64,000 nt of DNA from Luteibacter anthropi (GTDB lineage: Bacteria; Pseudomonadota; Gammaproteobacteria; Xanthomonadales; Rhodanobacteraceae), in assembly GCF_011759365.1 (NCBI RefSeq), contig NZ_JAARLZ010000006.1:273462-337461 (forward strand). The letters are read 5' to 3'. A model generated the notes under the pieces. The model was not told the DNA's origin and ran no database searches. It was given only the letters and a program-made list of their open reading frames with translations. Positions within the stretch are counted from its first letter, which is position 1, and each line of letters starts with the position of its first letter. Shown here one piece after another: positions 35,385 to 44,752 of the stretch. A program made the translations under genes and the position numbers.

Positions 35385-37805
35385 ATGAAAAGAAACCACC
35401 TTTATATGGCGATTGCCGTCGTTTTCTGTATGACCGCTGGTTCTGCGGTAGCACAGGACGCCAACAACCCGGCGAATCAGTCGACCACCAACAAGGATGC
35501 GGGTGCTCAGCGTTCGAGTGCGTCAAGCACGTCCAATACCACTACCTCCAACGACACCAAGCGCGTCCAGCAGATGAATGCCGTGACCGTGCAGGCCGAC
35601 AATCTTTCGCTGGCCGGCGGCCTGATGTCGGTGCAGACGGCACCGAAGGCCGTGTCGACCATCACCCGCGATGCGATCCAGAAGGCTTCGCCGGGCGCCA
35701 ACTTCACGCAGATGATAGGCAGCATCCCGGGCGTGAATGCCGCCACCGATGACGTCACGGGCCTGGCCAACGGCCACTACAGCATCCGCGGCTTCGACTC
35801 ATCGGACATCGGCATGACCGTCAACGGCGCACCCATCACCGATACGGGTAGCTACTCGGTGTATGCCACCGAGTACGGCGACACGGAGAACATGGGCGAC
35901 ATCACCGTGCTGCAGGGCATTCCCGATGTGGACATGCCGGACTCGGGCGCCAGCGGCGGCCATATCGGCTGGGCCACCATCGACCCGTCGCACCAGGCGG
36001 GCGTGGACTTCACCCAGACCGTCGGCAGCAATGACTACCGCCGTACCTTCATCCGCCTCAACACGGGCGATACCGGCCCGGTGCGTTCCTGGATTTCCTA
36101 CTCCGACAACAGCGCCGACAAGTGGCGCGGTCAGGGCGACATGAACGTGACCAAGGTCGAGGGCAAGTCGATCTGGACCATCGACGACAACAACTCCATC
36201 AGCGCGTCGCTGCAGTACAACCGCGAAAACAACATCAACTATCGTTCGCTGACCAAGGCCCAGGTGGCCCAGAACGGCTACCACTACGATTACAACCCGA
36301 CCTGGCTGCCGGGCTCGTCGCCGGCGGCCATCAGCAACAACACCTTCTATTACGGCCTGCGCACCAATCCGTTCTCCAGCTACCTGGCCAGCCTGGACGG
36401 CGAGTTCAAGCTGTCCGATAGCCTGCGCCTGTCCGTGATTCCGTACTTCTGGTACGGCAGCGGCGGCGGTGGCGCCGGTGCGACGGTGAACGAAAGCACC
36501 TCGCCCCTGGATCGCTTCGGCTACGCCAACCAGGACGTCAATGGCGATGGCCGCGTGACCAACAACACCAGCGGCGTGGTGTACTCCTACTCAGCCGCCA
36601 CCACCTTCCGTCCGGGCGTGATCGCCAAGTTCAACCAGGACTTCGGCCTGGATAACAGCCTGGAATACGGCTTCTGGTACGAGCGCTCGCGCAAGAGCCA
36701 GTCCGATCTCTATGGCTCGGTGGATAGCCAGGGCAATCCGGGCGACATCTGGGGCAATTCGAACTTCATCGAGTACCCCAATGGCGTGCCGCAGAAGGTG
36801 TATGACGAATACACCACGACCGAAATCAAGAAGGGCTTCGTCACCGACAACTGGACCCCGAACGACCAGTGGACCTTCACCGCTGGCCTGAGCTACCTGT
36901 GGGAAAACCGCACGGGCTACGTGTGGGAGTATCCGGGTTCCACGGCAGGCTCCCTTACCAAGCAGCAGAACTACAGCAACGTGGACAAGAGCTGGAACAA
37001 GCTCCTGCCCACGGCCGGCATCAAGTTCCAGCTTGACGACCGCAACCAGTTCTACATCGGCAGCGGCAAGACCTTCCGTGCACCGCCCAACACGGTGGCC
37101 CTGCTCAACACGCTGGATAACCAGCAGAAGGCCAATGCGCCGGAAACGGCCTGGAACACCGACATCGGTTACCGCTTCTACGGTGATGCGCTTTCGGTCA
37201 GCGCCGACGTTTATCACAGCAACTACAACAACAAGCAGGAAAGCGCGTTCGACGAGACCACCGGCTACACCTTCTACACGTCGATCCATCGTATGAGCAT
37301 GGATGGTTTCAACGGCGAGGTGAGCTACAAGCTGGCGAAGGACTGGACGGCGTACGCTTCCTACACCTACACCCGCGCCAAGATCGTCGGCGATATCAAC
37401 GGCGGCAGCGGCGATGGCATCTACCCGACCGACGGCAAGACCATGCCGGATACCGCCCGCAACATCGGCAACCTCAGCCTGGCCTACGACGACGGCAGCC
37501 ATCTGTGGGCCACGCTGAGCGCGCGCGTCACCAGCTCGCTCTATGGCGACTACATGAATACCGAGCGTGTCGGCGGCTTCACCAATTTCAGCCTGGATGC
37601 GGGTTACCGCTTCAATAACTGGGACTGGCTGAAGAGCCCCTACATCAAGTTCAACGTAAGCAACATCACCGACCACAAGGCGTTCTCGTACGTCAGCTCG
37701 TCGCAGTTCCTGGCCACCCCGGAAGGCAAGCTGTACAGCAGCTCGCCCACCTACGGCCTGCTGCAGCCGCGCGCGTTCATGGTGACCTTCGGCGCTTCGC
37801 TGTAA
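35385..37805 (+). CDS. TonB-dependent receptor
   Basis: 806 residues. The signal peptide is MKRNHLYMAIAVVFCMTAGSAVAQ, followed by an Asn/Ser/Thr-rich linker. The plug domain holds SVQTAPKAVSTITRDAIQK, IGSIPGVNAATDDVTGL and YSIRGFDSSDIGMTVNGAPI. The beta-barrel ends with an aromatic-type C-terminus (QPRAFMVTFGASL). Substrate unknown; the barrel contains many Tyr/Asn-rich strands. It carries a strong terminator just downstream and a complex leader upstream. The spacing of its Shine-Dalgarno (AGAG) is tight. Stands alone. Confidence 0.94.
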   Translation: MKRNHLYMAIAVVFCMTAGSAVAQDANNPANQSTTNKDAGAQRSSASSTSNTTTSNDTKRVQQMNAVTVQADNLSLAGGLMSVQTAPKAVSTITRDAIQKASPGANFTQMIGSIPGVNAATDDVTGLANGHYSIRGFDSSDIGMTVNGAPITDTGSYSVYATEYGDTENMGDITVLQGIPDVDMPDSGASGGHIGWATIDPSHQAGVDFTQTVGSNDYRRTFIRLNTGDTGPVRSWISYSDNSADKWRGQGDMNVTKVEGKSIWTIDDNNSISASLQYNRENNINYRSLTKAQVAQNGYHYDYNPTWLPGSSPAAISNNTFYYGLRTNPFSSYLASLDGEFKLSDSLRLSVIPYFWYGSGGGGAGATVNESTSPLDRFGYANQDVNGDGRVTNNTSGVVYSYSAATTFRPGVIAKFNQDFGLDNSLEYGFWYERSRKSQSDLYGSVDSQGNPGDIWGNSNFIEYPNGVPQKVYDEYTTTEIKKGFVTDNWTPNDQWTFTAGLSYLWENRTGYVWEYPGSTAGSLTKQQNYSNVDKSWNKLLPTAGIKFQLDDRNQFYIGSGKTFRAPPNTVALLNTLDNQQKANAPETAWNTDIGYRFYGDALSVSADVYHSNYNNKQESAFDETTGYTFYTSIHRMSMDGFNGEVSYKLAKDWTAYASYTYTRAKIVGDINGGSGDGIYPTDGKTMPDTARNIGNLSLAYDDGSHLWATLSARVTSSLYGDYMNTERVGGFTNFSLDAGYRFNNWDWLKSPYIKFNVSNITDHKAFSYVSSSQFLATPEGKLYSSSPTYGLLQPRAFMVTFGASL

Positions 37806-37830
37806 TCCCCGATCACCGCCCGAACCAGAA

Positions 37831-37857
37831 CCGGCCCCTCACGGGGCCGGCTCTTTT
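37831..37857 (+). terminator. Rho-independent terminator of the TonB receptor
   Basis: Stem CCGGCCCC/GGGGCCGG with loop TCAC, followed by CTCTTTTT. It lies 26 bases after the receptor stop. Confidence 0.9.
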
Positions 37858-37927
37858 TGTGCCCCTGCAGGAGCGCGCCTGCGCGCGACCATTCGTTCGC
37901 AATACCCCGGTACCAACATTCCTCTAC

Positions 37928-38935
37928 CTACGCACCATGAAACACCCCGAATCGCTCCCGATAGCGTGCCGGGCTCAGCTGCATATGCTGTCGAAAATGA
38001 TGCCGGAGCGTATCGGCACTACCAAAACCACACGCCTGAGCTATCTGATCGACGCTCAGGTCGCCACCTTCCAATAACTGGCGGGCCCGGCTCAGGCGTT
38101 CCTGTGTAATCCATTGCTTGGGTGAACAACCCGTGGCCTCTTCAAAGCGGCGAAGCAGCGTGCGCTCGCTCATATGAGCACGATCGGCAAGTACAGAGAT
38201 GGTAAGAGTTTCATCAAGATGCTTGCGCATCCAGCCGAGCAACTTGCTCAGCCCGTCCCCATGCATCGGTACGGGTGTCTGGATGAACTGAGCCTGCCCC
38301 CCGTCACGGTGGGCGGGTACGACGGCACGCCGGGCCACGGAGTTGGCGACATCGGGGCCGTAGTCGCGCCGGATCAGGTGCAGGGACAGATCAAGCGCTG
38401 CGGCGCTCCCTGCCGAAGTCAACAGCTGTCCTTCGTCGACATAGAGCACGTCAGGCTCGACGCGGATGGATGGATAGCGTTGCGCAAGGGCATCGGCATA
38501 CCGCCAATGGGTGGTTGCGCGAAGGCCATCAAGCAACCCGCTTGCCGCAAGCACGAACACACCCGAGCAGTATGACAACAGGCGGGCTCCACGATCGTGG
38601 GCGTTTCGCAGCGCCTTGAGCAGTGGGGCAGGCGGGATGGCGTCCATGCCACGCCAGCCCGGGACGATGATGGTGCCGGCGTTCTTCAGCCGGTCGAGCC
38701 CTGCCTCCGCCGTGACCTGCAGGCCGCTGGCGGCGCGCATGGGCCCCTGGTCTACGGCACACACTTCGAAGTTGTACCAGTCCGGCAGCTCGGGGCGCGC
38801 CAGGCCGAACATTTCCACGGCGACGCCGAATTCGAAGGCGCATAGCCCGTCGTACACGAGGGCGGCCACGTTCCGGTTGGGTGGTCCGGGGATCGAGCGG
38901 CGGCGTTTTGGCGGATTCTTCATGGTGGTAGTCAT
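37928..38935 (-). CDS. ftrA: GlxA/FtrA-family regulator (DJ-1/PfpI plus AraC HTH)
   Basis: About 335 residues. The N-terminal DJ-1/PfpI-like domain spans about 15-180 (VAALVYDGLCAFEFGVAVEMFG, with LSYCSGVFVLAASGLLDG around the pseudo-active Cys). The C-terminal double HTH is of AraC type (ISVLADRAHMSERTLLRRFEE, VDQIAQACGFGSADTLRHHFRQ). In-frame ATGs at 38935 and 38923 are both possible. Divergent from a rhodanese gene, an arrangement often seen for this regulator family. Confidence 0.88.
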   Translation of the reverse strand: MTTTMKNPPKRRRSIPGPPNRNVAALVYDGLCAFEFGVAVEMFGLARPELPDWYNFEVCAVDQGPMRAASGLQVTAEAGLDRLKNAGTIIVPGWRGMDAIPPAPLLKALRNAHDRGARLLSYCSGVFVLAASGLLDGLRATTHWRYADALAQRYPSIRVEPDVLYVDEGQLLTSAGSAAALDLSLHLIRRDYGPDVANSVARRAVVPAHRDGGQAQFIQTPVPMHGDGLSKLLGWMRKHLDETLTISVLADRAHMSERTLLRRFEEATGCSPKQWITQERLSRARQLLEGGDLSVDQIAQACGFGSADTLRHHFRQHMQLSPARYRERFGVFHGA

Positions 38936-39002
38936 TCTTGCCAGTAACACCCAGGTGGCGCCAGTGCCGACACTGGTATCACCTTCCTGCAGGAGCCTGC
39001 CG

Positions 39003-39395
39003 ATGAGTACCGTCGTTCAACGTTTCCCCGCCGCCGCCAGCCAGGATGCCCTGGCCCATTTCGAGGCCCGCCTGGGATTCGAGACCGATTGCGCCGATGT
39101 CTGGTATGCAACGAACCGCGAAGCCAGGGATTTCGTCCTGCTCGATGTACGCACGCCGACACTCTATGCGGCAGGTCATGTACCCGGCGCCATCAATCTG
39201 CCCGCTCATACGGTGACGGAACAACGCATGGCGGAATATCCCGCTGACACCCTGTTCGTCGTTTACTGCGCCGGGCCGCACTGCAACGGTGCCAACAAGG
39301 CGGCGATAAAGCTTGCCAGGCTGGGAAGGCCGGTTAAGGAGATGATTGGTGGCATCACCGGATGGATCGACGAGGGATTCGGACTGGAGCGCTGA
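39003..39395 (+). CDS. Rhodanese-domain protein
   Basis: 130 residues with a single rhodanese domain: FVLLDVRTPTLYAAGHVPGAINLP and an active-site loop starting at Cys in VVYCAGPHCNGANKAA. Likely a sulfur-transfer protein in the cytoplasm. Divergent from the FtrA-type regulator, which may control it. Its last ~41 bases overlap the convergent alpha/beta hydrolase gene. Confidence 0.9.
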   Translation: MSTVVQRFPAAASQDALAHFEARLGFETDCADVWYATNREARDFVLLDVRTPTLYAAGHVPGAINLPAHTVTEQRMAEYPADTLFVVYCAGPHCNGANKAAIKLARLGRPVKEMIGGITGWIDEGFGLER

Positions 39396-40458
39396 GATGC
39401 CCGTCAAGGTCGATATCCGACGACGCCTGCCTCAGTACGTCCTTGATGGCGGTAATGACGGCACCGGGTTGGTCCAGCTGGATGTAATGCCCGGTATTGG
39501 CGATATTGCGATTCTGTCCCCGGGTGGACCGCGATGCGAGTTCCTCGTGCATGTCGATCCAGTTGCGTCGCAGGGTGTCCCGTGACTCCTTCGTCTCGTT
39601 TGGCCCCAGTGGGATATTGGCATCGTTGCCCATGGTCCGGGTGAGAACGATGATGGGCATGTCACCGAAGGTGCGGTGTGCAGCGCGGACCTGATCCTCG
39701 CTGGCGCCGCCCCGGACACTTTTCAGCTCCGAAGTAACGGCCTTCTGGTAGGCGGGCCGGGCGTGTTGTATGTCATGCACTGCATTGATCGCGCTCGACA
39801 TGGAAGGATCGGTCTTGCCGATGCACTTCCGGTAAAGCTCGGATTCCTTGTCGAAACCTGTCTCCGCCTGCTTTATGCAGGCTTCGTGCTGGGCAATGAA
39901 GGGGGCGAGAACGTCCTTGTCGTAATTCCTGAAAGCCTGGCGCATGGCCGTGGCCTGAAGTTCATTGGCCGGGTCCACCGACACCATGCCCACCACGTCG
40001 GAAGGATAGCGGCTCGCGAAAAGCAGCATGTTGAGGCCACCATAGGAGTGACCTACCAATACATAGGGGCCACGGACATCAGCCCTGGCCAGTAGCTTAT
40101 GCAAATCGTCGACGATGTTTGCGCTGGTGCTGGGTCGCGTGGCCGGATCGCTGAAACCGATGCCCGCACGATCATAGGAGCACGTGCGTGTCAGCCGTGA
40201 TATTTCCGGCTGAACCAGGCCCCACGTGCTGGTTTCGTCACCCAGGCCAGCATCGAAGATGACCGTGGGTGACCCTGAGCCCGTGCAGAAAAGGTTCAAG
40301 CTCCGGCCCGGCTCTATCTGGATACGCTGCTGCGCCTGTGTGTATCGACTATCGTCGATGACGTGGGGTTTTGTCATCGGCGCGTCCTGCGCTGCTATCG
40401 ATGTCGAAGACACGATGAACAGCGCAACAAGCCCACAGGTTCTGTTGCGTATCTGCAT
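39355..40458 (-). CDS. Secreted alpha/beta hydrolase
   Basis: 367 residues. The signal peptide is MQIRNRTCGLVALFIVSSTSIAAQ. The nucleophile elbow is GHSYGG, the oxyanion strand region precedes CSYDRAGIGFSD, and a C-terminal His lies in NTGHYIQLDQP. Probable esterase or lipase; the substrate is unknown. GGGAGG lies six bases upstream of the ATG at 40458. It overlaps the rhodanese gene tail to tail by 41 bases. Confidence 0.88.
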   Translation of the reverse strand: MQIRNRTCGLVALFIVSSTSIAAQDAPMTKPHVIDDSRYTQAQQRIQIEPGRSLNLFCTGSGSPTVIFDAGLGDETSTWGLVQPEISRLTRTCSYDRAGIGFSDPATRPSTSANIVDDLHKLLARADVRGPYVLVGHSYGGLNMLLFASRYPSDVVGMVSVDPANELQATAMRQAFRNYDKDVLAPFIAQHEACIKQAETGFDKESELYRKCIGKTDPSMSSAINAVHDIQHARPAYQKAVTSELKSVRGGASEDQVRAAHRTFGDMPIIVLTRTMGNDANIPLGPNETKESRDTLRRNWIDMHEELASRSTRGQNRNIANTGHYIQLDQPGAVITAIKDVLRQASSDIDLDGHLSAPVRIPRRSIR

Positions 40459-40570
40459 GAAAGCCTCCCGCCCCTGGACGCTCATGACGTCGCCCGGCCC
40501 GACGATTCAGGCCTTTACTCAGGTTCTCCGCAGCGTAGTCGGGGTTGTCGCATCCTTCTTATGCTTGAAG

Positions 40571-42688
40571 TCACGGCAGGCCATTGGTCATGACCACGAT
40601 GGACCGGGGAGGGCAAATGAATTCACCACCTTTTTCCGCCGTTACACCCTTTTCCAGTTCGGGTGCCGACGACAGTACGACCGACCAGGAGGCGGCGGAG
40701 TCACCTTCAGGTAGCCGGAAGGCCACACCCTCGGACCATGCGTTCACGAGCAGCAGGAGGCTTGCATCGCTTCCCTGGCGGCGCACACCGCTTTGCTGGG
40801 CACGCCCCTCCATGATCACGGCTATCGAGCGGGCGCCCGGGTCGGTCCAGTGAGCTTCGGTCGCCTCCTGTCCGTCAGGCGCGAGCCAGACCAGGTCGCG
40901 AATGCCTGTCTCCTGTTCATACCTGCCGTCCAGAAACCGGCCCCTGCGCAGGAGGGGAAATGCTTTTCTCAAGGCGACCAGTTCACGGACAAATTCGCTC
41001 AGTCGCCCTGCGGTGGGATCGCGCTGCCAGTCGATCCATGCAATATCGCTATCCTGGCCATAGGTGTTGTTGTTGCCGCCTTGCGTCTGTGCACGCTCGT
41101 CGCCAGCCAGCAGCATGGGCGTTCCCTTGGACAGGAACAACGTGGCCAGCAGGTTGCGCATCTGTCGCTCGCGCAGGGCGAGAATGCCCGCGTCATCGGT
41201 ATCACCCTCGACACCGCAGTTCCACGAATGGTTGTTGTCCGAACCATCGCGATTGTCTTCGCCGTTGGCTTCGTTGTGTTTGCCGTCGTAACTCACCAGG
41301 TCGTGCAGCGTGAAACCATCGTGCGCCGTGATGAAGTTGACGCTGGCCCAGGGCCGGCGACCGCGCTTGTCGAAGAAATCGGCCGATCCGGTAAGCCGCT
41401 TGCCGACGTCGGGAAGCTTGCCCTCGTCGCCTTTCCAGAAGGCACGGACATCGTCACGGAAACGGTCGTTCCATTCGGCCCAGCCGGGAGGGAAGTGTCC
41501 CACCTGATAGCCGCCCGGGCCGCAGTCCCATGGCTCGGCGATCATCTTGACGCTTGCCAGCAAGGGATCTTGTGCAACGGCATCGAGAATTCCGCCACGC
41601 TGGTCGAAGCCGGTGGGCTCGCGCCCAAGGATGGTGGCCAGATCGAACCTGAAGCCATCCACATGCATGTCCGACACCCAGTAGCGCAACGAATCCATCA
41701 CCATCTGGATCACTCGCGGGTGGCTGACGTTGAGCGTGTTTCCTGTCCCGGTGTCGTTGATGTAGAAGCGGGGATCTTCGGCCAGGCGGTAATAGGACAG
41801 GTTGTCGATGCCCCGGAACGAGAGGGTGGGCCCCAGCTCGCTTCCTTCGGCCGTGTGGTTGTAGACCACATCCAGCAGCACCTCCAGGCCAGACTTGTGC
41901 ATGGCCTTGACCAGGTCACGGAACTCGTCGCGATGCCCATTGGACAGATACCGGCGCTTGATCGCGAAAAAACCGAGGGTGTTGTAGCCCCAGTAATTCC
42001 GGCGATCAGCCTCCAGCAGGTGGCGGTCGTCCAGATAGGCATGCATGGGCAGCAGCTCCACGGCCGTGATGCCCAGGCCGCGGATCTGCTCCAGGACAGC
42101 TGGCGAGGCCAGGCCCGCGCACGTGCCACGCAGGGCATCGGACACGTCGGGGTGCTTCATCGTGTAGCCCCTGACATGGGTCTCCATGATGATGGTCTCG
42201 TCCCAGGGGAGCATCGGGCGTTCGTCACCCTCCCAGTCGTACGCCTCGTCGACCACCACGGCCTTGGGGACGAAAGGCGCGCTGTCGCGCTCATCGAAGC
42301 TCAGGTCCTTGTCGGGATGGCCCACCGTGTAACCGTAGAGCTCGTCGCACCAGGTCAGCTCGCCGGCGAGTTCCCGGGCATACGGATCGATCAGGAGCTT
42401 GTTGGGGTTGAATCGATGCCCTTGCTCCGGCTCATACGGGCCATGGACACGATAGCCATACCACTGTCCAGGCCGGACACCGGGCAGATAACCATGCCAG
42501 ATCTCGTCGGTGTACTCGGGAAGTTCGATCCGGGTCTCTTTGCCATCGTCATCGAACAGGCAAAGCTCGACCCGTGTAGCGTGGGCGGAAAACAGGGCGA
42601 AGTTCGTGCCCTCACCATCGAAGCAGGCGCCGCGCGGAAAGGGACGGCCCTCGGTGATGGGGGCGGTTTGCGTGGGAAGCGTGCTCAT
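40571..42688 (-). CDS. glgX: Glycogen debranching enzyme GlgX
   Basis: 705 residues, GH13 isoamylase type. An N-terminal CBM48-like domain (NFALFSAHATRVELCLFDDDG) precedes the barrel. Catalytic sites: the nucleophile Asp in DGFRFDLATIL, the acid/base Glu in MIAEPWDCGPGGYQ, and the third Asp in NFITAHDGFTLHDL. It removes short alpha-1,6 branches from glycogen phosphorylase limit dextrin. ATG at 42688 gives the standard N-terminus. The long plus-strand frame over this gene is a shadow. No other glycogen genes are adjacent. Confidence 0.95.
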   Translation of the reverse strand: MSTLPTQTAPITEGRPFPRGACFDGEGTNFALFSAHATRVELCLFDDDGKETRIELPEYTDEIWHGYLPGVRPGQWYGYRVHGPYEPEQGHRFNPNKLLIDPYARELAGELTWCDELYGYTVGHPDKDLSFDERDSAPFVPKAVVVDEAYDWEGDERPMLPWDETIIMETHVRGYTMKHPDVSDALRGTCAGLASPAVLEQIRGLGITAVELLPMHAYLDDRHLLEADRRNYWGYNTLGFFAIKRRYLSNGHRDEFRDLVKAMHKSGLEVLLDVVYNHTAEGSELGPTLSFRGIDNLSYYRLAEDPRFYINDTGTGNTLNVSHPRVIQMVMDSLRYWVSDMHVDGFRFDLATILGREPTGFDQRGGILDAVAQDPLLASVKMIAEPWDCGPGGYQVGHFPPGWAEWNDRFRDDVRAFWKGDEGKLPDVGKRLTGSADFFDKRGRRPWASVNFITAHDGFTLHDLVSYDGKHNEANGEDNRDGSDNNHSWNCGVEGDTDDAGILALRERQMRNLLATLFLSKGTPMLLAGDERAQTQGGNNNTYGQDSDIAWIDWQRDPTAGRLSEFVRELVALRKAFPLLRRGRFLDGRYEQETGIRDLVWLAPDGQEATEAHWTDPGARSIAVIMEGRAQQSGVRRQGSDASLLLLVNAWSEGVAFRLPEGDSAASWSVVLSSAPELEKGVTAEKGGEFICPPRSIVVMTNGLP

Positions 42689-42789
42689 CGAAAATAGTGC
42701 CCTGGTGGAAGAATCGGGAGAATCGGGTCGCCGCCGTGCAGGAAGCGTCGAGGCTGGATGCCTGACAGGATGACGGCGACGGATAAACC

Positions 42790-42816
42790 AAGGGAGCGCC
42801 CCATGGGCGCTCCCTT
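42790..42816 (-). terminator. Strong hairpin between csbD-like gene and glgX
   Basis: 12-bp perfect stem AAGGGAGCGCCC / GGGCGCTCCCTT with a 3-base loop, followed on the minus strand by TGGTTTATCC. It sits 23 bases after the CsbD-like stop. Likely terminator of that gene. Confidence 0.75.
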
Positions 42817-42838
42817 GCATGACCGCTATGGCGAAGGG

Positions 42839-43015
42839 TCAGCGACCCTTGCGTGCCTCGTCGGCGGCCTTGCCTACTTCTTTCTGGACCTTTCCGGCGT
42901 TCTTTTCGAGGTTGCCCGCGACTTCCTTGGTCTTGTTGCCCGTAACCTTGCCCACGACTTCCTTCACGGCGCCCTTGACCTCGTGCTTGGTGCCTTCGGT
43001 GCGGTTCTTATCCAT
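42839..43015 (-). CDS. CsbD-family stress protein
   Basis: 58 residues, highly charged (Lys/Glu-rich): MDKNRTEGTKHEVKGAVKEVVG then NKTKEVAGNLEKNAGKVQKEVGKA. This is the CsbD general-stress family; the function is not known. ATG at 43015. A strong hairpin terminator follows. Confidence 0.9.
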   Translation of the reverse strand: MDKNRTEGTKHEVKGAVKEVVGKVTGNKTKEVAGNLEKNAGKVQKEVGKAADEARKGR

Positions 43016-43148
43016 GGAAGATCCTCTGTGATAGGTGGAACCGACTTTGCAGGTCGAGACCAGGGCCAGAACGTGCATCCCGCATGAAGACCCGCTTCAC
43101 GTAGCAAGGCCGTTCAGTCGCTATCGATGGTGGGCCCAGAGGATCAGC

Positions 43149-43484
43149 TTAGCGTCCGGGCCTCGTTCCGGAGTCTACCGGAGTGCATTTGGGCGGCGTG
43201 TATATCGCCTCTTCGCCCGCCATGCCGGGGAACATCTGGGACGTACAGTCGAAAGCACTCCCGTCCCGCTTCTTGATGGCGCGATAGTGCAGTGTCTGGG
43301 GACGTATGCTGCCGGGGGCGTCGCTTTCCACGTCGACAAACGTAAGCTCGGACGAGGAGTGAACGCCGAGCGCATCCACCGTCTTGATCTGCAAGGGCCC
43401 GGGAATCGGGTCGAGGGAGGTTATCGTGGCACACCCGCTTAAATAAAGCGGAATGCAGAAAAACAGCCACTTCGTCTTCGCCAT
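43149..43484 (-). CDS. Putative outer-membrane lipoprotein
   Basis: 111 residues from ATG at 43484. The signal peptide is MAKTKWLFFCIPLY and the lipobox LSGC, so the mature protein would be lipid-anchored at Cys18. Mature region: ITSLDPIPGPLQIKTVDALGVHSS, then FDCTSQMFPGMAGEEAIYTPPKCTP, with two Cys likely to pair. Function unknown. The gene stands alone, between the CsbD-like gene and the cio operon. Confidence 0.78.
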   Translation of the reverse strand: MAKTKWLFFCIPLYLSGCATITSLDPIPGPLQIKTVDALGVHSSSELTFVDVESDAPGSIRPQTLHYRAIKKRDGSAFDCTSQMFPGMAGEEAIYTPPKCTPVDSGTRPGR

Positions 43485-43626
43485 GGCTTTTCTGGAAATC
43501 TCGATCGGAAACATGCGACATGACCTTCATGGCGGGATAGATGCGTTAGCGTCGGTCTTTTGGCATTAGCGAAACGTCAAGACCGTATGCCGGGCAGGCA
43601 CCTGCCCACGGAATCGCCAGGGGTGA

Positions 43627-43740
43627 TCACCGGGGCATCAGTAGCCTGAAAAGTAGAGCTACCGCACCGACTGCCACTACGCCTGCCACATAGAGCCCGA
43701 TGAACCATCGGGCTCGCCGCCATCTGGATAGTGTTGGCAT
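43627..43740 (-). CDS. DUF2474-like small membrane protein of the cio oxidase
   Basis: 37 residues with one membrane helix (RWFIGLYVAGVVAVGAVALLF) flanked by Arg, ending MPR. It starts within the cioB stop (TGATG, one-base overlap). Small partner proteins with this size and position (CydX/CioZ-like, DUF2474) stabilise bd-type oxidases. It is third in the cio operon. Confidence 0.8.
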   Translation of the reverse strand: MPTLSRWRRARWFIGLYVAGVVAVGAVALLFRLLMPR

Positions 43741-44747
43741 CAGTGATACCCCGCGTCGTCGTGCCGGACCTTTCCACGGAAGACCCAGTAGGACAGGGCG
43801 GTGTATGACAGGATCACCGGGATGATGACGGCCGCACCGATCAGTGTGAACACCTGGCTGGACCTTGGCGCCGCAGCGGACCAGACGTCCAGCGAAGGAG
43901 GAACCAGGTTCGGGAAGATGCTGACGATGAGGCCGGTGTAGCCCAGAAATACGATGGCAAGGGTGAGCATGAAAGGCGCTCGCTCGCTTCCCCGGCGAAG
44001 GCTTATGAAGATGCCTGCGACGGCGGCGAGCACCAGCGCGGGCACCGGCATGAAGAAAAACAGGTTGGGAAGGGCGAACCAGCGGGCGGCCACGGCCGGC
44101 TGGCCGATGACGGTCCAGATACTGATGGCCCCGATAAGTGCTGCCAGCAGCGCGGCCAGTGGGCGCATGAGCAACGCCATTCGCCGGTGAAGCTCGCCAT
44201 CGGTCTTCATGATCAGCCACCCGCACGCCAGCGTGGCGTAGGTGACCAGCAGGCCCAGGCCGGTGAACAGGCTGAACGGATTGACCCAGTCAAACGGGCC
44301 GCCCGCGTATCTGCCGTCCGCGATGGGAATACCCTGCAGCAAGGTGCCGAGGATCACGCCCTGGAAGAACGTGGCGGCTGCAGAGCCCGCGATGAAGGCC
44401 ATGTCCCAAAGGTGCTGCGTGCGCCGGGCCTTGGCACGAATCTCGAAGGCCACCCCTCGAAAGATCAGGCCGCATAGCATCCCGACGACGGGAAGATAAG
44501 TTGCCGATAGCAGCACGGCATACGCCACGGGAAACACGGCGTAGAGACAGGCACCACCCAGCACCAGCCAGGTTTCATTGCCGTCCCACACCGGCGCGAC
44601 GGTGTTGAGCATGACCTGCCGCTCTCCCTGACGATTGAAGAGGGGAAACAGCAGGCCGATGCCCAGGTCGAAGCCATCGAGCACCACATACAGAAACACA
44701 CCGAAAGCGATGATGGCGCCCCAGACCATGGGCAGATCGATAGACAT
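43740..44747 (-). CDS. cioB: Cyanide-insensitive bd-type oxidase subunit II
   Basis: 335 residues, nine or so membrane helices: MSIDLPMVWGAIIAFGVFLYVVLDGFDLGIG (family N-terminus with GFDLG), then WDGNETWLVLGG. The C-terminus ends YWVFRGKVRHDDAGYH. Partners with the upstream cioA in quinol oxidation at the inner membrane. It begins five bases after the cioA stop. Confidence 0.93.
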   Translation of the reverse strand: MSIDLPMVWGAIIAFGVFLYVVLDGFDLGIGLLFPLFNRQGERQVMLNTVAPVWDGNETWLVLGGACLYAVFPVAYAVLLSATYLPVVGMLCGLIFRGVAFEIRAKARRTQHLWDMAFIAGSAAATFFQGVILGTLLQGIPIADGRYAGGPFDWVNPFSLFTGLGLLVTYATLACGWLIMKTDGELHRRMALLMRPLAALLAALIGAISIWTVIGQPAVAARWFALPNLFFFMPVPALVLAAVAGIFISLRRGSERAPFMLTLAIVFLGYTGLIVSIFPNLVPPSLDVWSAAAPRSSQVFTLIGAAVIIPVILSYTALSYWVFRGKVRHDDAGYH

Positions 44748-44752
44748 GGGGT

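Noticed and set aside
40793..42697. 634-residue open frame on the plus strand
   Set aside because: Antisense to glgX, whose catalytic residues are all visible.
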